A stretch of 64,000 bases of DNA from positions 1-64,000 of the forward strand of contig JASANC010001009.1 in NCBI GenBank assembly GCA_030248135.1. The letters are read 5' to 3'. The notes under the pieces are model-generated. The model searched no databases and was not told where the DNA came from. It saw nothing but the letters and a program-made list of their open reading frames with translations. The position numbers and the translations under genes are program-made. Position 1 is the first letter of the stretch; each line of letters opens with the position of its first letter. The stretch comes from Theristus sp. LFF4_11 (Eukaryota; Nematoda; Chromadorea; Monhysterida; Xyalidae). Of this stretch, positions 21,955-33,170 are shown piece by piece.

Positions 21955-22181
21955 AACCGATTTTTGGGTGGTCCGAGAAAATTTTTGGGGGTGTCACCAG
22001 TACCGTGGGCCCAAAACAATTTTCGAAGGGGGGTATGGTGCCGTGGGGGGGTGCCGACCAAAAAGTGAGGGGGTCCAACCTATGGTAACGTGGGACCCCC
22101 CCCATGGGGGTCCCATGTGGGGGGGGGGGGTGCGTTTTTTCAAAATTTTCTGTGGGGGGATCCACCCCCCCCCCCCCCACC
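21955..22181. repeat. G/C-run repeat (family C), second copy
   Basis: Contains GAAAATTTTTGGGGGTGTCA, GGGACCCCCCCCATGGGGGT and long G/C runs. It abuts a partial family A MITE. Confidence 0.65.
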
Positions 22182-22934
22182 TAGGATTAGGGGCTTTGAA
22201 AAAAAAATTTTTTAATTTTTTTTTCGTTTTTTTTTTAAATTTGGATTTTTTTTTTCAAACTTAAAAAAAAATTTGAAAAATTTTTCTTCTACTTTGCTCT
22301 GAAAATTCGATTTATGGCATAATTTTTTGAAAGTTCAAACCAAATTTTCTTCCCAACTTCTTTGTGTGCTTAGGTACATGTCATTATTTGGTCATTTTGA
22401 CCGACGTACTCCATGTTTTTCGATTTGGATGACTTCTAGAGTCAATTTTTAGCGTTGAAATGACTTAACTGAATTGAAATATCGTTTCAGAAATCGTTTT
22501 CTTGCAACTTAGAACATGTTTTTTCAGTCGGTAGGCCATGAGATGAACATGATATTTTGTTGATTGGCGTATGTTATAGGTCTACAATGGAGTTGTGCGA
22601 TATATTGTTAAACAATTGGAGCGGAGATGTTGGTTAATACCACATCACACGACCGTTTTTCAGATACCCGATAACATGGCCACATGTTAAAACTTGCGTG
22701 CTGAGCTAAACTAACGTGTTAAACTTGCGTCTGTCAGTTGCCCGCAACGTGATCGCGAAATCATGGTACGTGTTTTCGATACGATGATTTGAAGAGTGGG
22801 CTCTCGCCATGTGGCAGATAGCATAGCTGGTTGAACCTGAAAGTAAGTGTCTTGGGGGGGGGGCGACCGGGTCGACAGGGGTTGCCGACTTAGCTGCAGC
22901 AAACAGGAATTTTTGAACACAGTCAAATTTTCGT
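22182..22934. mobile_element. hAT-type MITE family A, truncated copy
   Basis: Starts TAGGATTAGGGGCTTTGAAA and follows the full copy closely to GTCAAATTTTCGT. The last 270 bases and right terminal repeat are missing. Confidence 0.85.
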
Positions 22935-22962
22935 AAAACTACAAAGCTAAACCGGAGCTGGA

Positions 22963-23520
22963 GCTGATCCCTGATCCCAATGTTTCACCCCTTCAACAAA
23001 GCTGTCAATCAAGGCACTTTCACTTTGTTAAAAAGGCTTCACTTAGGATTAGGTTTAGGATTGGGAACCTACAACGACTTCATTAGGATTAGGATTGGGC
23101 TTGGGATTAGGAACCTACAACGACTTCATTGAAACCGAACTAAAAGCTGATCCCTGATCCCAATGTTTCACCCCTTCAACAAAGCTGTCAATCAAGGCAC
23201 TTTCACTTTGTTAAAAAGGCTTCACTTAGGATCAGGATTAGGTTTAGGATTAGGAACCTACAACGACTTCATTAGGATTAGGATTGGGCTTGGGATTAGG
23301 AACCTACAACGACTTCATTGAAACCGAACTAAAAGCTGATCCCTGATCCCAATGTTTCACCCCTTCAACAAAGCTGTCAATCAAGGCACTTTCACTTTGT
23401 TAAAAAGGCTTCACTTAGGATCAGGATTAGGTTTAGGATTAGGAACCTACAACGACTTCATTAGGATTAGGATTGGGCTTAGGATTAGGAACCTACAACG
23501 ACTTCATTGAAACCGAACTA
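22963..23520 (+). repeat. Tandem array, three units of about 183-189 bp
   Basis: Units start GCTGATCCCTGATCCCAATG at 22963, 23146 and 23335. Each holds CAAAGCTGTCAATCAAGGCA, two copies of GGAACCTACAACGACTTCAT and internal GGATTAGG strings. Confidence 0.92.
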
Positions 23521-23957
23521 AACAACAAAACAGATTGTAAACTTGGCTTTGGTTTAGTAATGTAGGCAAAGCTTGATGATACGATATGAGACGACGACGA
23601 CTTGCGACACTTGGTTGGTTTTGGGAATCGTAATCTGATTCTGAAAAAAGCAAAACAAGTGTACCATATGTTTTTTTTATTTTCTGAACTATTCTCCAGA
23701 AGAATAAAGCTCCAAGACGGTGAAAATTTGCAAAATTATCAGCTCAGCAAGAAAAGGAGAACAAAATAAAAATATGAAGACTGATTCGGTTCTCTTTTGG
23801 AGTTGAGGAAAAATGTCTGTTGTTTTTATTTTCATATTTCCCGCGAAAAAACCTGCGGTAAAATGCTTCAGACATCAGATAAAATGAGAGAAACGAAGAA
23901 AAATGGAAAACAAATCAGAAACAAATTGAATTGAATGCTAAAACAGTTGAAAATTTC

Positions 23958-24075
23958 AATTGGTACCGGATCGACCGAGTACCGGATCGACCTGGTACCG
24001 GATCGACCTGGTACCGGATCGACCGCCCTAGAAAATTGCCAGGTACCGGATCGACCGGTACCGGATCGACCGCAT
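23958..24075 (+). repeat. Minisatellite GTACCGGATCGACC, six units
   Basis: GGTACCGGATCGACC-type units of 15-16 bases, four before and two after a 22-base interruption. They lie about 105 bases before the TMEM242 start. Confidence 0.9.
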
Positions 24076-24150
24076 GCCGTTGCACTTGCACACCATTTTT
24101 GATTTTTTATTGAAACTTTGTTCCCAATCCCGATTATCCCATTCATTTTC

Positions 24151-24155
24151 TTCAG
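24151..24155 (+). other. TMEM242: Acceptor AG just upstream of the TMEM242 start (trans-splice or 5' UTR intron)
   Basis: The pyrimidine-rich run ATTTTCTTCAG ends at 24155, 24 bases before the ATG at 24180. It looks like an intron 3' end with no coding exon before it. Whether it takes a spliced leader or a cis exon cannot be told from DNA alone. Confidence 0.45.
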
Positions 24156-24179
24156 AGTTCTGTTCACCCCAATGTGCAG

Positions 24180-25782
24180 ATGGTGCGCGGTGTCGGTTGG
24201 CTGGTTTGGCTTGGTCTAGCGAAAAAAGAGCTGAAAGCTGAACAACCCGAGTCACGACTTGCTCCGACCGCCGCCGAGTCCGTCGATTTCGTTTCGCAAC
24301 CGTTTGAGACAAGCGAAACAGAAGTTACAGAATTGCGTCTAATTGAACCTGAAAAAGACGATGATGAAGCGAAACATCAGCATCGGCGTCACAAATTGTT
24401 TGGTGAGTTTTATCGACGAAACGAGGGTTTGGTTGCACTTCACTCACACGGTTTCACAAAATTCTGTTCTTTTCTTCTCTTGTTACCATGTTTTTGTGAT
24501 GGAGTGGTGTGGTTGCGAAAAAAAACAAAATTGACGACACCACCCCCTTGAAAATTTGCTTTCGCCTTCGGTACTGTTGCCAATTCTTTTCTCCAGGAGG
24601 CATTCTAATCGCCGGCTGCACTGGGGTGGCGTATTTTGGCGGATTCACATTTGCGTTGAACTCGATTCGAAAGCAATACGGCGGCGAGGGTGTACCATTG
24701 GTAAGTTTTTTTGTTGTTTTTTTCAGTTTTTCTGCAATGTTAATTGTTTGCAATCAAAGTTGCCTTGCGCAAAACGCGTGAGAAAATGCCAACGCCGCCG
24801 ATTTCTGCCAGTTTTATTAGTTTTTCACAAAACTTCAAAATTGTTCAGATTCGAAATATTGCAAACTTACATCGCACTTTATATCATGAACACGACGATT
24901 GGTTGTTTTCCATTTTCCAACAGTTTTATCGCTGCGACAGACAACTCGTTGAGGACAGATCATGACGTCTGAACACTTACCTGCATCAACAGAATAAATG
25001 TCTCCAAAATGTTTGAAATTTGACGGTTCTTCATCATTTTTTTCGCTCAATGTTCGTAGAATTTCGACGGCGTCCGTCTCGCTCGTCGTGCGTTGGCGTG
25101 GGGCTCGCTCTACGCGCTCACTGGCGTCACGCTCATTTCGGTCGCGCTGGGCGCTGCCGTCGGCGTTGCGTTGGGCGTAAAAACGGTGAAGGAATTGCGT
25201 GTTTTTTTGTTTTGGTTGTTTCTTCTTGTTGACAAATGTTGCCTTTTTCGTTACTTTGCGTTTCTTTTAGGCTGTTTACATTTTGCACGAGGACTAATAC
25301 ACCCAGCATGGGATTCAAGAACTGTGAGAAGAGCCAATGTGGTGTGGTGGCTGGCAGGCAGTTTTTTTTTGACGTTTGAAGCACCGGCAGAAGCCGTTTA
25401 GACAATAATACCAATAAAAGTTTGCCCGGAGTTCCATTCTTTTCTGCGAAGCTAAGATTTCTGGAATTGTAAAAAAAATTCGTCAAAAAACCATATCAAT
25501 CAATAGTGTATCAATCAAGTAATTTTTCTCAGTGAGCAGCAAAGTAAAACAATTTCAAAGCGATGCAGTCGCATTTTGCAGCCCGCCGAGCTGCGTACGG
25601 CGCTACAGCAGCGGCTGCGTGACCGGCTGCCGCAAGTCGCTCCGAACGAAGGTGGTCGCTCGGATTTCGCGTCGTTTCGCGAGTTTTTCACGTATTTGGA
25701 GCAGCAGAAGTCGTCCAACGTTGCGAACAACATTGCTTCCTCCACTTCCGCATCGGAGATGAGCGACACGAGCGATTCGTAG
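24180..25782 (+). CDS. TMEM242: TMEM242-like small two-TM membrane protein (4 exons)
   Basis: Exons 24180-24402, 24597-24700, 25060-25185 and 25582-25782 give 217 residues. TMEM242 is a mitochondrial inner-membrane protein known to help assemble ATP synthase (c-ring incorporation). Family signatures are the first TM (G-G-I-L-I-A-G-C-T-G-V-A-Y-F-G-G-F) with a basic N-S-I-R-K after it, the second TM starting R-A-L-A-W-G-S-L-Y-A-L-T-G-V, then A-L-G-V-K-T and E-L-R-T-A-L, matching the order of the vertebrate protein. The N-terminal 75 residues are longer than usual, acidic and unlike it, and the C-terminal tail is Ser-rich. Splice phases are 1, 0 and 0. A strong acceptor (TTTTCTTCAG, ending 24155) lies 24 bases before the ATG, so the mRNA may be trans-spliced or have a 5' UTR intron. 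Confidence 0.88.
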
Positions 25783-26023
25783 AAAACGATGCTGTGAAAG
25801 AAACGAGAAAACCACGACAGAAAAAACACGGAAACTAATGCACATAATACTGTGACGGCGACTGACTGAATTAACGGTTAATTCCAAAGCAGTTCCATTT
25901 CGAAATAATCTCGCTCATTGTTTCGGTCGCACAACGAACAATGAACATTTGAAGACAACGAAACAAACGAGCCTAGATGGACGCCTAAAATTGGACCAAA
26001 CGGAACCAAGTGGAACGAAAAAT

Positions 26024-26029
26024 AATAAA
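26024..26029 (+). terminator. Poly(A) signal AATAAA between TMEM242 and PIGL
   Basis: AATAAA at 26024-26029 is the only canonical signal after the TMEM242 stop at 25782. It ends 17 bases before the PIGL start codon. If used for TMEM242, cleavage would fall in or next to the PIGL leader. That suggests very tight tandem packing or an operon-like transcript. Confidence 0.4.
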
Positions 26030-26046
26030 AGACTGTTTCGACGACA

Positions 26047-28931
26047 ATGTGGTTTTTATTATCGGCCGTCTTTCTGCTGCTGGCGTTTTGGCTGGCGCTT
26101 TCGTGGCTGCAGGTGAGATTGTTTTTGGTGTTTTTCGTTAATTTTATCAACCAGACATTGTCCAAATTCAATTTCCACTTAGAACATTAACGAAACCATT
26201 GAGTTTCACGAAATTATGGTCTTCAATCGTGGTTGCAACACATTTTAACGCAGGACTCGTACGCACATCGGCAATCGAGCGCAGTTCAAAATTGCAAGCG
26301 TGTGTTGTTCATCACGGCGCATCCGGACGATGAGACGATGTTCTTTGCGCCGACGATTCGCGGTTTACTCCGGCAGAACTGCGATGTCTATCTGCTCTGT
26401 CTCTCGTCGGGCGGCTACAGAGGTGAGCCCGTTGGGTTTTTTTTGTTTTGGTGAAATGTTTTTTTTCCAGTTCGACAAAGTTAGTTTCGTTTCGCTGGTT
26501 CTCAATAGACGGTGCTCTGGCTAGTAAACGCAACTTTGGCCCCGCAGCGCAATGGCGTAATGGCTGCGAAAGCATGCATGCAACACGTGATCACCAGCCA
26601 ATCAGCTGATTGCCAATATAATTTATTGGCTGTGTGCGGTGTGTGCCCCTGGCTTTGCTGGTTTGAAAACTGGTTTTCCTTCTGCATATATGCCTGACAC
26701 TTAACAATCAATCAATCAGATCAGATCAGAACAAGTTTATTTGTAAGCCTCACGGCCAGTTCACATCAACACATTCACAAAACTTCCATTATGCAAAACA
26801 AACACAATTGATGTCACAAAAAAACCTAAAGAAATACAAGATTATTGATGAAATTGGTGAATGCATCAATGAAAGCAAGCAAAAAAGGTCGATGCAAACG
26901 AATGTGCAGATGACTGCCCGGGAATTCACGCAAAGAAACAAAATCCACAAAATGACACCAACCCGTCGACAGTCAGAAACAATCAATGATAAAAAAACGC
27001 GCGCACACAATCAGTTTTCGAGTTTCCGACTATCCGCTTCACCAATCGTCCGTCTTTCACGCGCAGGCCAGCAGACGCGTCGCAAACGCGAGCTGCGCGC
27101 GGCGTGCGCTCGCCTGGGCGTCAGCGGGCGTCACGTGACGATCGTCGAGCATAGTCGGCTGCCGGACGATCCGACGTGGCTGTGGCCGAAGAAACTGCTG
27201 GCCGAACTGATGCTGAAGCACGTCGAACAGCTCGCCGTTGACACGGTCGTCTCGTTCGACGAGTGGGGCGTGAGCGGACACTGCAACCATCGGGCGATTT
27301 GCTACGCGCTGCAGTATTTGTACACGCAGCAGGCGTTGCCCGTCAACACGCAGGTGTCGATTGAATCAACCAATTTCTATGGTGGTGCTCTGCATTTCGG
27401 CCTGGCCAACATACGGTATGGCCGATTAAATATGGCAGCTTTTTTCAGGGTTCAAGGAGCGCGCGAAATTTGAATGAAAGAAAAAAGACGTTCAGAAACC
27501 ACATTGTGTGCCAAATTTGAGTCGTTTTTTTAAACTAATGGATTATACGCGCTATTCTGTGCATTCTTTCTCCCTGGCACACATGATTGGGAATTATGTT
27601 GGCATTTTTTGAAAAAGACAACTCCTAGTCTGCGACTGATCCCGCCTTGATGGACTGCCTCATTTATTCGGCCGTACTGTACCATGGAAGTCATGGTTGG
27701 CCGGAGTGTGCACTGCGCTGCACTTTGTGAACAGCACTGTAATAGTGCAGAGTCCGTCGGCAAACATGCACCGGCACACGCACGGCGCACGCGATCTGGC
27801 ATTACATAAAGTTCGCTGGTTGCGATTTCGCCAGGTAGACGCATACCGCGGTGCCCCCTGGCTCGTCAGTGCGACGGACACCGGGCAGAACTGCCGAAGG
27901 TGTTTTACCACAGACAGATCTTATAGTCTGGGTAAAGCATCAACGAACGTGTGAGGAATGTGTGCCTGTGTGGTCATGGATGAATCTTGATTGATTTTCA
28001 ACGAGGGACGTACCATGCTTCCTATTTCATTTCATTTCGCGAACCGCAGGAACTCCAATAATACTGCAAGAATAGATGTCCCTCCTATGATATCCCTCCT
28101 TGAAAATCCATTCCAAAAAAACCCTGAGCGCACTAGCTCTGGAACCGGTATTAATGTTCAGTTCAAATAGAAAAACGACATAAACGAGTGTGTTACAAGA
28201 CGAATGGATGAAAAATTAAGCCACGAATGGGCGGCCGAAACCCGCCGTTTCTAAACTCCACTTACAGCTGAACTCTGAATTAAAGGCAATCAGCTGATTG
28301 GCTGGTGATCACGTGATGCATGCTTTTTGTGCAGGCATTGCTGTCGAGGACGGAGTCTGTCCGTGCACAGATAGCATGCATCACGCGCGATCACCAACCA
28401 ATCAGCGGATTGCCAACAATTCCGAGTTCGACCGCAAACTGGTACATGTTCCATGACACTCGTGGCATGGTGGTAGCGCGTTAGACTACTGTCTGTGCGC
28501 TCGGGGGATCGAGCCCCGGCCGAGGGGTGTATAGGCACTGAATGACACAGAAAACTCGATGTGCGCCCTACTCAATGGCGTTCTGTACGCTGCACTGGGT
28601 TAGCCGTGGCTAAAAAACATCGCCTAAACTCCCAGCAACATGACAGGTGCTCATCCTCGACTCCGTCTCGCTCGTGCGCAAGTACTCCGGTTTCCTCGAC
28701 ATAATCGCGTCGAGACTGCTGTCGCGATTCTGTTACGTGGCGACGTGCGCCGACGTCCGTCTGACGCGACAGACGATGCGTCACGCATACGCGTCGCAGT
28801 TCGTCTGGTACCGACTGTTATACGTGCTGTTCGCGCGCTACATGCACGTGAACACGCTCCGGCGCATCTCGATGGAACGACAATACTATAACAAGTTTGG
28901 CGGCGGTGGGAGCCGGAGTAAACTTGCATGA
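26047..28931 (+). CDS. PIGL: N-acetylglucosaminylphosphatidylinositol de-N-acetylase (PIG-L), 4 exons
   Basis: PIG-L carries out the second step of GPI-anchor synthesis on the cytosolic face of the ER, removing acetate from GlcNAc-PI. Exons 26047-26112, 26254-26422, 27067-27353 and 28647-28931 give 268 residues (human 252). Residues 1-22 are one hydrophobic ER-anchor helix. The zinc/catalytic motif A-H-P-D-D-E is at 44-49 and G-V-S-G-H-C-N-H at 146-153 supplies the second metal histidine, so the active site looks intact. L-R-K-E-L in the human protein is matched by R-R-K-R-E-L, and the conserved tail V-R-K-Y-S-G-F-L-D then W-Y-R-L-L-Y-V-L-F-A-R-Y-M is present. Phases 0, 1 and 0 agree at every junction. 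Introns 2 and 3 carry MITEs, a SINE and a third repeat. Confidence 0.95.
26570..26632. mobile_element. P1 MITE fragment (right arm), PIGL intron 2
   Basis: Only one arm is clear: GCATGCATGCAACACGTGAT, CACCAGCCAATCAGCTGATT and GCCAATATAATTTA. The left half is replaced by unrelated sequence. Confidence 0.7.
27819..27950 (+). repeat. Repeat family D, copy 1, PIGL intron 3
   Basis: TTCGCCAGGTAGACGCATAC, CGCGGTGCCCCCTGGCTCGT and CAGACAGATCTTATAGTCTG. It is matched in inverse orientation at 57228-57376. Confidence 0.8.
28263..28437. mobile_element. P1 palindromic MITE, full copy, PIGL intron 3
   Basis: Arms TACAGCTGAACTCTGAATT and AATTCCGAGTTCGACCG enclose AATCAGCTGATTGGCTGG and its complement, with CTTTTTGTGCAGG and GTGCACAGATAGC at the centre. 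It lies 16 bases before a SINE. Confidence 0.85.
28456..28627 (+). mobile_element. tRNA-derived SINE, well-preserved copy, PIGL intron 3
   Basis: Begins ACTCGTGGCATGGTGGTAGC, with A box TGGCATGGTGGTAGCGCG and B box GGGATCGAGCCCC. The tRNA-unrelated body contains GGCGTTCTGTACGC and the tail is GGGTTAGCCGTGGCTAAAAA then CATCGCCTAA. A small TTAGCC/GGCTAA hairpin marks the 3' end. Confidence 0.85.
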
Positions 28932-29045
28932 CACCGCCGTGTGTGATTGATTGATTGATGATGGAAAATGATATTATTACGTGTCGCGCTTTTTAATAGT
29001 GCTTTCTTTTTGGTTGTTTTTTTTGATGAAGGGATACAGGCATTC

Positions 29046-29225
29046 TACAGTGGAACACTTTAATTATAGGGAATCATTGTCGTCGTTGGTGATCACGAGC
29101 GTGCATGCTTTCTGTGCGGAAATTGCTGTGCGGGGCGGAGTTTGGTTTGCACAGAATGCATGGCGCATGCGTGCACGTGACCACCAACCAATCAGCTGAT
29201 TGCCTACAATTTAGAGTTCGGCTGT
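29046..29225. mobile_element. P1 palindromic MITE, full copy, intergenic
   Basis: TA-flanked, ends CAGTGGAACAC and GAGTTCGGCTG, with TTGGTGATCACG left and CCACCAACCAATCAGCTGAT right. It is the only copy outside a gene. Confidence 0.85.
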
Positions 29226-29802
29226 ATAATTCGGGTGTGATTTGTGGATTCGAGCCAGATTGATGCCGGGATGCTGAGCTTCGGGCCAGTCTCTGTATAA
29301 AAGTGTCTGTATCGCTTTTCAAAGATGGAATACAAACAACGTTTAGCGCCAGTCTGCGCAACTTTTTCTCTCATTGGCACAAAGACTGGTTTCTGTGACT
29401 TTGAGATTTAGGAACAGAACTAAAACTAGAAGAATTTTAATAATAATACTACTGGTTGCTTTTTACTGTTTGTATTTATTTATTTTTTTCTGAGGACCAC
29501 AGATGATTTTTGCAGAAAAATGTGTGCTTTTCGTGGTTTGTTATTTTACACTTTTCAGAAACGGCGTGTGAGAGAGGGTTTTGTAAACTGTGAAGCGCCA
29601 TACTTTTTCCTGCATGCTATCTTCATATCTAGTCAGTTGTAGTAAAACAAATTTTTGGGACATATTTTTGCGTCATAAATGTGAGAAATCTGTGCCGAAA
29701 TACCAAACTGAATTTCTCATGATTGTTTCAGTTTTCGCTTTCAAGTCCAAGCGTAGGTGCTTTGATTTCAGTCCCATTCTCTTCGCATTGATTAACGTTG
29801 TG

Positions 29803-29827
29803 TCGGTGTGTGTGTGTGTGTGTGTGT
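29803..29827 (+). repeat. (GT)n microsatellite
   Basis: About eleven GT units. Confidence 0.9.
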
Positions 29828-30832
29828 TTTGTGGTGCCTTTTTCGCCTTTTGTAAAAAATGTTGATTGACTGATCTATCTCAATTGCTCAATCATCCATC
29901 AATCTGTTTTGTTTTGTTTTGTTTTTTTTGTTAACTCCCGTGGCCCGTGGTTTTATTTGCACAGCGACTTGAATTTCAAGGTGAAATAGCATGTGACAAT
30001 GGAATATTTTAATATTTGCAACATAATTTGATTTTAAATTTTTTGTTTAGTTTTTGTTGCAAAAAGTGGAACCGTTTTTTACGAAAAACATCCAAATCCC
30101 GGAATTCCTAATGTTAATTCTTGCCATTTCACATCTTTTTCTGACCTGGTGTTTGTGTAAAACATTGCGTAAACATGTCTTTGATCGAGTTTTTTTGCAG
30201 TGGTCATAAAGTTTATTTTTTGTTTGTACAGTGCGTAAGTAATGCTGAAATAAAAAAAAAAGTGAGAGAAAAATGTTTTCCGCACAACGTTTCAGCAATA
30301 AGCTTTCGAGCTTTCGAGGCCTTTTTCGGCGAGTTGTTTTGTTTGCTTACTTTTCGTGAGCGCGCTGCTATTACGAAGCAGTATTTTCTTTTCTTTCACG
30401 TTTTGCTACGCTGCTTTGCTCAATGACGCGCGCTGTGTGTATCAATTTGTGGTGGCTTATCAATTCATCAAAATTTGCTTTGGACCTGCCATAAAACTGC
30501 TGTTGTTGGCCTATATTATGTTGACAAAACGTTCTCCTATATTCTTTTCTGTTTTCGCTTTTCTGTGCTTCAGTAGTGGTTGCGTAATCAGTCGTGTGAC
30601 CTAATTTTGCGCGACAGATTTCAGTTTTGAAACCGTTCCATTGGCAGTCTTTTCACAGAAAAGGGTAACTGTTTCAGGAGTTGTTATCAAGACAAGACTA
30701 AAAAGTTCAAGTCTCCGAAGACATTCCACCTTGTTATTATCACTCGATAATGTTGCTCAAACATTATCAAACACAAGCGCACAGGCACGCAAAAGCTGAC
30801 ACGCGCATTCCTGTGGCATCTTAATTTGTGCC

Positions 30833-30833
<1 letters not shown>

Positions 30834-30876
<43 letters not shown>
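30834..30876 (+). repeat. (TG)n microsatellite
   Basis: About twenty TG units with one interruption near the start. Confidence 0.95.
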
Positions 30877-30877
<1 letters not shown>

Positions 30878-31619
30878 CCCAGCAAGCACCATTGCTGTGC
30901 GAACACCGGGTGACAGCACAGTCTTCAGACTAGGACTTTTATCAAAGCTAACTGGCCATATAATAAACACCGGAAATAGAAGTAGAGGAGGAGAGACTCA
31001 GTGGTTTTGCTAGTCTGACATTCTCTGTGCTAACATTGTGTGTTATCGATCTGTCTCAATACACGCCGGTCGTACGTACAAAACATGGCACTCATAAAAC
31101 GTCAGCTGCATCGTTGCTGTGCGCTGCGTGCTAACTCTGCGCTTTATGTTGTGTCTCTGTGTGTGTGTGTGTCTCTCTCCACTCTTGCTGTCTCTTTCCC
31201 GCTGTCCTGTTCTGTTAAGCGCCATTCATGGAGGTTGAAGCGCGCTGAAGCGCGCTGACGCGCTTCACTTTGCTACACATTCACGAAGCAAAAAAACAGC
31301 GCGCTTCAGCGTGCGTCAGCGCGCTTCAGTTTTGGAGCACATGCGCATTCACGGACGCGCGCGCTGAAGCGCGCTGACGCGCGCTGAAGTGCGCTATCAT
31401 GAATGATGAAATGAAGCTGCGTCAGCCGCTGCGGCATTTGATGTCCGGACATCAAATTTGTGTGTGCAAAATCGCTGATTGTTGCTGTCAGTGACAATCT
31501 TTCACAAATGTTGCAAGACTTTTTTGTTAAATCATTTAGTACTTTTCTGACAGATTCTGAACAGTATTGTATAGCGTAATTAGTCTCAAAATAAGTGTGA
31601 CAGTGAGAATACGAATACT

Positions 31620-31765
31620 CAACAAAGCATAAAAGTGGTGCATAGTCCTCAAAATGGTGCACAGCCCTCAAAGTGGTGCACAGCCCTCAAACCGGTGTCG
31701 AAACAGTGCCGCCGCATAAAATACTTGCGGCCTGCACGCACACCCGTTTTGAGGGCTGTGCACAT
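31620..31765. repeat. Inverted repeat GTGCACAGCCCTCAAA / TTTGAGGGCTGTGCAC
   Basis: GGTGCACAGCCCTCAAA-type units occur three times directly, then once inverted (GTTTTGAGGGCTGTGCAC) about 80 bases on. Confidence 0.8.
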
Positions 31766-32059
31766 CGGTACCCCACACCGTGATGTGAAGTAATTGTTTT
31801 CTTCAACTGCGGTTTGGCGTGAAACCTTTTTCCTTTTTTAGCCTTGCCACGGTGTAGAGCATTGCAAAAAAAGTTTCCTCAACGGCAGCACATGATTAGT
31901 GAATGTTGCACAAATCAAAAGATCAAAACATTCACTGAAACGGCGAAAACAACGAATCGAAGCGGTATATAGTGTGTACTAAACAGCACGCACGGAGACA
32001 ACACAGACAACAGCACAAAACGATAAAACTGAACGACATTTAATGAACAAACACCTAGA

Positions 32060-32160
32060 GAGGTTCCCACCTGCCAACTACTATAGTGCAGTGGTAACAT
32101 GTTGTGCCTGTCAGCACAGAGGCCGAAGTTCGAAACCCGTCTTAGCCCAGTTGTTTTTAT
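32060..32160 (+). mobile_element. tRNA-like SINE or tRNA relic inside a foldback element
   Basis: TAGTGCAGTGGTAACATG (A box) and GAAGTTCGAAACCC (B box) about 32 bases apart. The T stem and acceptor stem do not pair well, so a working tRNA is unlikely. Confidence 0.45.
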
Positions 32161-33100
32161 CGTTTTTATTTGTTGGTTTCTTTCACAAACGCAGCACAAT
32201 AAAACTTACTGTATTGCTCAATTAATTTAATTTTACCACAATTAAATTCATTCCCTTTTTGGTCTGCATCTATCACAATTGAAAGCGCAGAAATTATGCA
32301 AATACGTTTCATTTTTCAGACAAGCCGCTGCGGCATTTGGGGTCCGGACATCAAAAGCCGCAGCGGCTGACGCAGCTTCATTTCTTCATTCATGATGAAG
32401 CTGGTCAGCGCGCTTCAGCGCGCTTCAGCGCGCGCGTTCGTGAATGGACAAAAAACCTAAAAAGCCGCAGCGGCTGACGCAGCTTCACTTCAGGCCGCTT
32501 CATCATTTATGATGAAGCGCGTCAGCGCGCTTCAGCGCGCTTCAGCGCGCGCGTTCGTGAATGGGCAAAAAACCTAAAAAGCCGCAGCGGCTGACGCAGC
32601 TTCATTTCTTCATTCATGATGAAGCTGGTCAGCGCGCGTCAGCGCGCTTCAGCGCGCGCTTGCATGAATGGGCCTTTAGCTGGCCTCGCTAACTTGTTGT
32701 ATGCTAGCGCTATTGCATCTTTCCGGGCGCTATTGCATCTTTCCGGCCAGCTTTCCTCATTGTTCTCTGATTTCTGATGCTTTTTCGAGCAACATTTTCC
32801 AGATATGTACATACAAAGCTGTTCGATAACTAACCAGATGTGAATGAGCAGCAGCTGATATTCTCTGGCCTGTGAATCCCTGGCTTGCTGATTGGCTGCA
32901 TCCAGCTGCACAGCAAGACCAATCGGCGTGAGCTCAGAAGCAGCCAATCAGAGGACAGCCTTTGATTTGCAGTTTCGACTGTGCAGCCGGTGCACACACA
33001 CACGAACTACGTTTTATTTTCGAGTATCGATCGTTTCAAAGAAAACAAACGGCGTTTTCTTCGTCCGTAACACACTTTTTTGTTTTTGTTTTGTTTTGTT

Positions 33101-33104
33101 TCAG
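33101..33104 (+). other. Acceptor AG upstream of the GRAMD-like start
   Basis: A long T-rich run ending GTTTTGTTTCAG at 33104 lies 66 bases before the ATG at 33171, with no coding exon before it. It is a good candidate for a spliced-leader or 5' UTR acceptor. Confidence 0.45.
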
Positions 33105-33170
33105 AGGAGAAATATCGAAACCTCGATTATTTGCTCAACTTCATTACTATTATCACCAGGGGTATTTATT

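Larger units (their letters stand above)
20005..24179. other. Divergent spacer between SF3B3 and TMEM242, repeat-filled
   Basis: The two genes are transcribed away from each other. The space is almost wholly G-rich repeats, hAT-type MITEs, a tandem array and a minisatellite. I saw no coding exon and no obvious promoter element. Confidence 0.6.
31215..32670. mobile_element. Foldback element with GCGCGCTGAAGC tandem ends, about 1.45 kb
   Basis: Left end GCGCCATTCATGGAGG then repeated GAAGCGCGCTGACGCGC; right end the same in reverse, ending GCATGAATGGGCC. The motif AAGCCGCAGCGGCTGACGCA recurs at 32355, 32461 and 32579, and the near-inverse GCTGCGTCAGCCGCTGCGGC at 31413. The inside holds GTCCGGACATCAAA repeats and a tRNA-like relic. 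Confidence 0.75.
28932..33100 (+). other. Spacer between PIGL and the GRAMD-like gene, no gene seen
   Basis: Holds one P1 MITE, two dinucleotide arrays and the foldback element. Remaining stretches are AT-rich with only short chance reading frames. Confidence 0.6.

Noticed and set aside
32060..32160. Functional tRNA gene
   Set aside because: A and B boxes are present but the acceptor and T stems do not pair and the anticodon stem is irregular; a SINE or relic is more likely.
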